A stretch of 64,000 nucleotides of DNA, taken from Bugulina stolonifera. Lineage: Eukaryota > Bryozoa > Gymnolaemata > Cheilostomatida > Bugulidae. The stretch lies in NCBI GenBank assembly GCA_935421135.1, contig OW285193.1, forward strand, positions 8,488,496 through 8,552,495, written 5' to 3'. Positions 56,064 to 64,000 of the stretch are shown piece after piece. Made by a program: the position numbers and the translations under genes. The notes below the pieces were generated by a model. It searched no databases. It was not told where the DNA came from and saw only the letters and a list, made by a program, of their open reading frames with translations. Every line of letters begins with the position of its first letter. Positions within the stretch are counted from its first letter, which is position 1.

Positions 56064-56150
56064 ATAGGCACTCATAAGCTATTGATAATAATTAGAAGTT
56101 GTCCTATCTCAAATAATTTCCTCTTGCTCAAATTGAAAAGAGAAAGATGA
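56064..56150. mobile_element. MITE end fragment related to the 30.3-kb element
   Basis: GGCACTCATAAGCTATTGAT followed by attagaagttgtccta matches the left terminus of the 30341 element with a few differences. The opposite terminus is absent. Confidence 0.65.
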
Positions 56151-56236
56151 AGGCCCATATATATTATTTTATTTATGGTATTGTACTTAGCACACTTTTT
56201 TATGTAATATACTGTGTATGGATTATTCCCAATTGT

Positions 56237-57198
56237 TACTTCCTGTGATATTGTTATGTACAAACTTTATAAAAATTTTAAAAAATAAAGTAAACAAGAG
56301 AGATTTTTGATATTTTTGATGTCTCTTTTACATACATGTATATTATAATAATAAAACTGTATAATGTATATTGCACAAAAAATTATAGCTAGGTGATTCA
56401 ACATTATAATGGTGATAGAGTATCCATGGGAAAGGTTGTTATAAATCTAGGAAGCCCAGGCTTGGATGAAATTACAGTGAATTAAATAAAGCCTCACAAG
56501 GTAGACTAAGGTCCATTAAATAGAAATTAATAGTTGTAAATGGGTGATGTAAGTTTGAAACACAGTCTAGGCTTTATTTTAAAAAAGCCTCAACAAATTT
56601 TGAAGGAGGCTATGATTCCCAAAATATTGGTTGGAAGGGGGTGCCCAAGGGGTCCCCAGTGATGGTGTTTAGATCACAGTCTACAATTGCTCCCAGAAGC
56701 ATAATTTTGACAATTTTTAATGTAAAATTATGCTTCTGGGAGCAATTGTAGACTGTGATCTAAACACCATCACTGGGGACCCCTTGGGCACCCCCTTCCA
56801 ACCAATATTTTGGAAATCATAGCCTCCTTCAAAATTTGTTGAGGCTTTTTTAAAATAAAGCCTAGACTGTGTTTCAAACTTACAGCACCCATTCACAACA
56901 TTAATTTCTATTTAGTGGACCTTAGTCTACCTTGTGAGGCTTTATTTAATTTACTGTAATTTCATCCAAGCCTGGGCTTCCTATATTTATAACAATCTTT
57001 CCCATGGATACTCTATCACCATTATAATGCTAAATCACCTAGCTATAATTTTTTGTGCAATATATACATGTATATAAATTTTTATTATTATAATTAAAAC
57101 ATATGTAAAAGAGACATAAAATATCAAAAATCACTCTTGTTTATTTTATTTTTTAACATTTTTATGAAGTGTTTTACAAAGCAATATCACAGGAAGTA
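56237..57198. repeat. Near-perfect 0.96-kb palindrome (arms about 472 and 475 bp, 15-bp loop)
   Basis: The left arm (56237-56708) and right arm (56724-57198) are reverse complements over their whole length with few mismatches and indels, becoming more divergent toward the outer ends. The centre is CAGAAGCATAATTTT - 15-nt loop - AAAATTATGCTTCTG. No coding frame explains it. The outer ends are tacttcctgtgatattg and caatatcacaggaagta. It may be a young foldback transposon or a recent inverted duplication. Confidence 0.93.
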
Positions 57199-57781
57199 CG
57201 ACGTCACTCAGTCTTAAGTATTGCACAATAATATAGAAAAGTACTATGTCAGACCTCATGGGGTCGGTCATGTACAGAAACAAGCACGTAATCATGTAGA
57301 TATACATTAAGTATAAAAATGGAACTATATAGTAGGCTCTTGGCCTTGTAAAACCATCCAATCAGGTAGCATTTACAAGGAATAATAAAGTTATACTTAT
57401 AACAGATATAAGGTAAGTGCACAGTATAAGACAATTACATGTAAATACAGTATAATAATAAATATGTAAGGTTCAACAGGTAAGTATATCTAGACAGTCA
57501 GCTATGACGAGGACCAGGGGTTGGTCCTTTGACAACTTCAGTGTAGGTCAGCCTCCTCATCACACTGGATCATATACTAATTCTGTGCCATCCTGGGTCA
57601 TATTATATCTTTAGGCCTAATGAGATTCAGTGATAGGTTGCAGGTTGGTAAGCACATCGGAACAATGTTTTTATAAAATATTTGGGTATAACATTTTTGG
57701 TTGTTTCGGCTGTCACTGGCTTCGCCAATCTTCCCTATTTAGAGCAGCAGTAACTTGACAAGTATTATACATCGACCCGGT

Positions 57782-58329
57782 CTGGTAACTGTTTAGGAAA
57801 TGATAACATCTGGAATAAAATGTTACGGATGGTTCAGTGATGCACCGACTGGGACCATATTTATACTCCCCGGTTGGGCTAACTTTAACATCTGGTGCAC
57901 TTGTGAAAGATGATTGATGCAACACACTGCCCCTGATATCCAGTTGACACGAGTGTCTTTTGAATTGATGGAGTCAGTTGCTCTGCATACCATTTCTAAA
58001 AGCAAAACAAAAAAACCCAAAATTAAACTATAACTACAACTTTTGGGTACCTGCTGGTGTCATTATTCCTAACTATTTTTATTGTGCTCGCTGACCTGTA
58101 GTTGATGAGTCATCTATTAGTCAGCCTGTACAATCTGCACACCAGGCTTACCAAGTCTCCCTGATTCTGCAGGAGATTCCCTGATTTTCAACTCATATTT
58201 TGGTACCCCACCCAAATGCTGAATCTCCCTGATTTTCATCAGTCGAACTTGGCAAGCCTGCTGCACACACTAATAATACTCACTCAGTCATCTCTGTATT
58301 ACTGACTTGTATATTTAGCGTTTAGTAGA
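57782..58329 (+). repeat. Intronic module copy 4, interrupted by a MITE
   Basis: Carries the same module from 'ctggtaactgtttagg' to 'tttagtag', then a type-b-like exon start (agcatgttatcatatcaac). No upstream type-a exon is visible, so this is a truncated, displaced copy. A 118-bp element is inserted at 58143-58260. Confidence 0.85.
58143..58260. mobile_element. 118-bp hAT-type MITE with perfect 8-bp target duplication
   Basis: Ends CAGGCTTACCAAGT and ACTTGGCAAGCCTG are inverted repeats with one mismatch. The flanks are CTGCACAC (58135-58142) and CTGCACAC (58261-58268). The uninterrupted target (ctgcacacactaataa) is present in the three other module copies, which proves the insertion. Confidence 0.95.
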
Positions 58330-61128
58330 GCATGTTATCATATCAACTAGACATGGTGCAAAGTCCTTGTAACCATGGAGACTGAACCATGTGAAAACTG
58401 AACTTTTACAATCTTACGCTCTCCAAAGTTTTCTGTTTGTTGATTTGTGTAGACCACAGTATTCCTATAAACAGGAGGACAAGAAGTAGTAAAATATTAT
58501 AATCACCAAGTATATATTGGCCACCCTGTCCAAACATTATACTCTAGTGCCTTCTATACCGAATGTATGGTGAAAGCTGGAACGCACTCCTTATATACAT
58601 ACTGTAAGCCTAAAGTACAGCAGCTGCCTTATAAAGTACATGTATATAAAATTGTTTAATCAACTCCTATGCCTTTTTCCAGCCTTAGTTTTAATTCAAT
58701 TCTTGATAACAGAGGTGATATACAATATTGGTAAAATATTGTTTCTGTTTATGTTTTTCACTGACCTAGGCAAAATGCACATGTTATAATAATAGACCTA
58801 CAATGTACATGTACATGTAATTTATCCCTACATTATATATTATGCTGTAAATATGACAGACATTTGTGTATATTTTCCACTCTTCAGATGCTCATCTGAA
58901 GAAGAATTATGAGCACAATACTGATGTTACTAGTCGACCCTTGTCGATGTACTCTTAGTAATATAACAATATACATGTATACTAGGAGCCTTCTTAATTT
59001 TTTTACAAAAATAGCACCGTTGGCCAGGTCATATAACAAAGGCAACAGTAATTATTGTATGGAAAGTGGCCTTTATGTTGAATTGGAAGTTTTAGAAAGG
59101 AGATTGAGAAGGTAAGAATGGTGGCAGAGATGAGTGTGTAGAGAAAGAGATTCAAGTCAAGGTAGCTTATAACAATAAGAGTCGATTATGTAAATGATGT
59201 CTTACTCTTGATGTCTCTGTCACACTTCAGGCTGTGCAAACAGTTTGTACAGCCACCACAATATTCAAGTTTGAGAACAGACAGTTTCAGCCATTTTGAT
59301 TTGTATCGGAGAGCCAATCTCCTAACTTTTTATGCCAACCTGTGCAAAAACTGAGATTAGTTTAAGATGGCACAACCTGATCAAACCTGATTCCTTGCAG
59401 GACTTCACACGCCTCAACCGGCATCAGATTAAATGAGAAAGTGAGATTTTCTTTCTCCAACTAGGATTACTTTGTGGTACAGCATTGCCCTTTACTAGTG
59501 TCAGATTAAATTACAGTATCTAATCAACTCTGTGTGGATTATACCTTATAACAGCCAGACCCCATCCTGAATCACAACTTCAAGTTATAATATACTTTCA
59601 GGGGATTAGCTATACTCTTATCTTGGCAGAGACAAAAGATCTACATAATAATTATAGATAATCTAATAAATATAAACTAACTTTGTGCTACCTATACCAC
59701 CATGTGTACCCCTTCCAGCGGAGTGTAAGCTGTTACTAAAATAATAAACTCTACCCACCTCTTTAAGCTTCTGCTGCTAGTTCTGCCAGGGTGTCTGCAA
59801 ACTCTGAATCAACTCTGTAAGAGTAACCTCTAGACAGTAACTCTGTGGCGGCAACCTTCAGACAGTAACTCTGTAACAGCAACCTGAAGCTATTATCTAC
59901 ATTTATATGGTCGATACTTCACTCCACTTTACTCTCCAAATTGTCTGGTTTCGAACTGACATTTTTGGTGAGTCCCTTTACTCTCTACCACACTATCAGG
60001 CTCCATCTTCTGTCCACTTACCAGTGCATGTTTGCACATGGTTTCGAACTGACATTTTTGGTGAGTCCCTTTACTCTCTACCACACTATCAGGCTCCATC
60101 TTCTGTCCACTTACCAGTGCATGTTTGCAACTAGAGAACTAAAAGCGCATTTTAAAAAAAACACATGATATAATATGGTATATTATACAAATGCACTTGT
60201 ACATAATACTACATTGTAGTAAAACAGTAGGTGTACCAACAAAACACATACATGTGTACATACATGGTGATAAGATGAGTTCAAACTTTTAGAACTTTAT
60301 TTTAAAAATTAACATCAAGTGATGGTGTTATAAGAACATTTACAGTAAATGGAGAAAAGTTAAATAGTCAATACTATGCCAGGCGAGCCCTACATAGTGG
60401 TTACAGTAGTAGGGTGATTTTGGACTAGACTAGAGCACAAGCAAAGTTGTCACCATGGCTGAAAATGCTACAAATCTGTGATGACTTTGACCCTATAGAT
60501 TAGGTTCTGAACTGCTGCCTAAATAAAACTGTGAGCATAAATTAGATCTCCGAAGGCATGTCATGCTGAATATATTTAGTGGTACCCAATTAGATAATAT
60601 ATGCTGCAGTGATTTGTTATACTTGTCATGGTCATTGATAATATAGACCTGCATGTACATGTACATACCTCCACAAACTCTATGTCTATGGGCCAAATAC
60701 CATGCGTTCCCATAATTATATTGACCATCAGTTACATTGTTTGTAGCAAATGGTTCTTTTGACACTAAACCGTGTGGGTAGCGCACTTACACACCTAAAG
60801 CACACAGGCTAAAAGGTTTATGTCCATTATAGTTATACACTCCTTAATAACATTACATAAGTTAATAGTAAACCATACCATTCTAGAGTCATTGGTCTAC
60901 ATAATCAACAGAAGCAAGACATTGTACAGGTCGTACAGGCCAACGGTGTGAACAGCTTGCTACACACATATGGTTGGTGACTGGTGAAGCATGAAGACTA
61001 CCTCTTGGTAAATGATATATAAGTAACCGTAGAGATATACGCAGGATCAGAGTCGAGAAGTGCAAGACAACAACTGGCTGGTTCAGATTGGTTAGTAATA
61101 CAGGATAAGATAGCAAACACACTATAAG
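58330..61128. other. Intergenic region before the mucin-like gene
   Basis: AT-rich with many acatgtacatgt words. It contains the 93-bp direct duplication at 59946-60130. Small open frames here lack any family resemblance and I do not call a gene. Confidence 0.45.
59946..60130. repeat. 93-bp direct tandem duplication
   Basis: Two essentially identical copies starting tggtttcgaactgacatttt at 59946 and 60039. The 93-bp period keeps the same frame open in both copies, which explains the repeated open frame seen here. Confidence 0.93.
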
Positions 61129-64000
61129 ATGGAGATACAGCTACTGATAACTCTCTCACTAATATACTTTGTATCTGGGAATTTTCTTCCTGTAAGTATA
61201 GCCTACTTTTGGTTATTGATAGCTTAGGACCCACACTGGCAAACATTAAACAGAAGCAATCCAGACCATGGTACCAAAGGTCTGGATTGCTTCTGGTCTA
61301 CAAAGTTTGTATAAAAAACAAATAAAATTTTCAGGTTTCATCTTTCTATTACTACAGGGGGCTTGGAAACATATTCATATTCTTCAAGTTTTGTATGCAA
61401 TGTTTAGAACATAAAAAACATGAAAAGAATTATAGTTGACAATAAACTACCTGCAGTTCAACAGCTGCATAACCGCTAAAATGAATGCTAAAAGCCGGAC
61501 CCACATTTTGGTGACACTGTAATCAAATATATGTGTATGCTCTAGTAATATTATGATTGCAAAACTAATGCATTATTTTGGAACACAACATAACATTACA
61601 CTGGTATTTATTAGGATGGTTTTAGTTTGGATAGCCTGAAGGTGCCATCACATTTGGTGGCCCACCCTACCACTTTACCTCCTACAAGAAGTTCCACAGG
61701 AACAACACCTCCTACCACTAGAAGTTCCACAGGCACAACACCCCATACCACCAGAAGTTCCACAGAGACAACACCCGATAGCGAGTCCACACAAACAGCT
61801 ACTACCCCCCAGTCCCATTCATCAACAACTACAACTGTTAACATAGAAACAACGACCAAGCCTATAGTACAAGTGAAACTCAATATAAGCAAAATCCTAG
61901 AGCTTCTATCAAAGGTAAGACTGAGTACTTTACTAGGGTCTCTCTCAACTTACTTGGGTGGGCTGAACATCCCACCATGTGTCAGGTTGCTACTGCCATC
62001 ACTGCTTATCAGTCTAAACCAAGTGTAGGTACTTAAAAAGAGCATGTCTCCATAGCACTTGGTGTTACGATATTGAGTAATGCAGGGTTGAAAATTGCTT
62101 TCTTGGTATTTCTTAAAAAGGAGCTAAACTTCTAACCACAAGATTAACACACCCGTCTTAATCTCTTGTCTTAATCTTCCAAACGGTAATTATAGTTGCT
62201 GAGATGAAATTGATTGATTTTCTGCTGCAATAACAATGGATAGACTTAGCCGTTTTTAATCATGATTAAAGCTTTAAACGCCATTGAAGTTCTTTGTATA
62301 AATTTTCATAGTTCAATTCAGACTTGAGTCTAATATTTTTGTTGCTTAATGCCTCCTTCAAATTAGAGTGAAATTGTGAAATTTTTAATCAGGCACAGGA
62401 AATAGTAGCTAGCCTGGGCATGCTGGTGCTAAGCTATGCAACCAGAACACCCATCCTGCCATCCACAATGTAGGGGAGGGTTTGCAATTTAATATAATCT
62501 TGCCATCTCCACCAGGCAGTAGAACTGGTGAAGATGGAAGAGGAAGGCACAGTTAGCAGAGTGGATTAGCATAATACATTCTATCTTGCCATAATATTAA
62601 TCCTGTTCTATCCCTAGCTGTCACATATATCTTGATATATTATACTTTATTGTTGGGTTATATTGTGGATATCCCTACTTACACTACCAAGGTACAAATG
62701 ATAATCTCAGTGCTGGCCTAGAGGATGATTACATGTACAATGTATACATGTACATGTATAACATAACAGAAGTATACATGTTGTTGATGTTACCCAGTTA
62801 TTATTTTGTATTTGGGTGTTTGTTGGCTCCACGACCACAAAGCAGAGATATTGTTATAATATAATCAAATTTGTCATAAAGTAAACTGGCTGGCCTCCCT
62901 ATACTGTTGTACACATGTATGTTCTGACTAGTGTATGCACCTACACTGTATATATTAGTATTTATTGTGTTTGCAGGGTCTCAATTCAGATGGTACCATA
63001 ACTATTAATGTACCAAACGAAGACATAGCATTTACAACAGGTCAAGAAAGCGCCCCTCCTGCAGGTAGGTCACAGCTTAGAACCTGAGCTAAATGTCAGA
63101 TATTTGGTATGACAGTTTGGGACTGAAGTTTTCTAGGTGGTCAATATTTGTAGAGGAAATATATTGTAGCCTATAGTATATTATTCATGCTAACATGGTA
63201 CAAGAGGAAATGTTATCTATAATAGCGGGTAGTTTGGCCGCAATGACTCCAATAGATATCAACTGGCTACTAACTAACACCATGGCACTGGAGCATATAA
63301 TTTCTTTAATAGCCTGTGATCCACACTTACCTTGCCACAAACATGTAAATCAAGAATAAAATTTGAACTATGGGAACTCAGCCTACAAATTACTTAGAAG
63401 AGGTCTGTTTATAAATACCCAGTGCTGAGGATAATCTAAGTGACTGTCATTAGATATATTAGTTCCTATTTTAAGAAGTTGGTCGGACGCATGCGAGTAC
63501 TTATCATATTATTATTATTATGATACCAACTCCATGTTTCGAAATAATTAAGATAATGATAAAAATATAGTATGATGAATGGGTGAACTTATCAATATAC
63601 TGAGGCAGGCACGTGGTATGACATGGTAGAGTTGGTATTGTGTAAGGACACGGTGGTAGTGGTACCAACCAATACCACTTTTTATCCCTCCATTCATGTA
63701 TTCATCTACAATGAATCATAAATACAAGAATAAGTACCAGGTTGTCGGAGAATATTCCCATAGATTGGGGTATTAGTATTACAGATATTTAGATGTAATA
63801 ATATGTTCTATCTTTGCTCAAGTTACATTTTTGCTTCAAAGTAACTAGCAGCTTTAATTAAAAAGACTCTGGAAATAAATTGTACCTACTTGTATTAATA
63901 TTGATAATAAGGTCTGAAAGTTTGTGATTTGTTACAAAGTAATTTTATTTTTGCAGATGCGCCTTCAGCAAGCATGATGAAAAGACAACAACCCCCAAAG
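61129..64000 (+). CDS. Secreted Thr/Pro-rich mucin-like protein (5' four exons; continues past window)
   Basis: Exons 61129-61191, 61615-61914, 62977-63064 and 63957 onward join in frame (phases 0, 0, 1). Exon 1 encodes a signal peptide, MEIQLLITLSLIYFVSG, with likely cleavage after SG. Exon 2 carries imperfect repeats of RSSTGTTPPTT / RSSTGTTPHTT / RSSTETTPDSE, dense in Thr, Ser and Pro and so a likely O-glycosylated mucin-type stalk. It then has IVQVKLNISKILELLSK with a potential N-glycosylation site. Exon 3 encodes GLNSDGTITINVPNEDIAF. No further domain is visible before the window ends. It is probably an extracellular matrix or surface-coat protein; the family is not identified. Confidence 0.7.
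61251..61295. repeat. Hairpin with perfect 17-bp arms in mucin-like gene intron 1
   Basis: CAGAAGCAATCCAGACC and GGTCTGGATTGCTTCTG flank an 11-nt loop. It lies 60 bp after the signal-peptide exon. It could be a minimal foldback insertion or a structured intronic RNA. Confidence 0.9.

Noticed and set aside
48789..58020. Four similar minus-strand open frames (MLLETVCRATDSINSKDT...) in the repeated modules
   Set aside because: They are alike because the DNA modules are recent duplicates. They overlap plus-strand introns, have no family resemblance, and their ends vary with small indels.
59907..60168. Two overlapping 75-codon frames with internal repetition
   Set aside because: They arise from the 93-bp direct duplication; 93 is divisible by three, so the frame stays open by chance.

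Overview
This is eukaryotic, animal-type nuclear DNA. It is AT-rich, its genes are split by many short GT-AG introns, and its proteins are metazoan (a synaptotagmin-like double-C2 protein, an STK33-type kinase, DERA, RPL5). Abundant small foldback transposons and a fungal/plant/bacterial-type glutathionyl-hydroquinone reductase suggest an early-branching invertebrate; a demosponge is my guess, but no sequence here proves it. All exon structures were assembled by hand from splice signals and reading-frame continuity.

Layout. 307-5493 (+): the 3' six exons of an acidic, serine-rich protein I do not recognise. 7617-14919 (-): a complete ten-exon STK33-type protein kinase (510 aa). 19393-22155 (+): deoxyribose-phosphate aldolase (319 aa, eight exons). 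22934-23494: a non-autonomous hAT element. 25730-29711 (+): glutathionyl-hydroquinone reductase (317 aa, eight exons). 30341-30817: a second TIR element with an 8-bp target duplication. 33275-38897 (+): a membrane-anchored synaptotagmin-like protein (577 aa, eight exons). 40012-42695 (+): ribosomal protein L5 (299 aa, seven exons) with a 5' TOP leader. 61129 to the window end (+): the first exons of a secreted, Thr/Pro-rich mucin-like protein.

The most striking region starts directly downstream of RPL5. From about 42.8 to 46.8 kb there is no convincing protein gene. Instead I see a spliced, apparently non-coding host gene in which every intron after the first carries one box C/D snoRNA, 65-83 nt upstream of the 3' splice site. 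There are eleven intact snoRNAs in three sequence families (four A, four B, three C) plus one decayed copy at the right place in the remaining intron. Terminal stems pair and show compensatory changes between copies. Family A carries a 12-nt perfect antisense match to a highly conserved 28S rRNA stretch near the peptidyl-transferase centre. Host exons are duplicated along with the snoRNAs.

From about 48.6 to 58.4 kb there is a second, larger array of repeated exon-intron modules (four near-identical copies of a 470-540 bp unit plus older copies). It may be another non-coding host gene, but I could not identify its product. It is invaded by foldback elements, a 118-bp hAT-type MITE with a perfect 8-bp target duplication, and, downstream, a near-perfect 0.96-kb palindrome (56237-57198).
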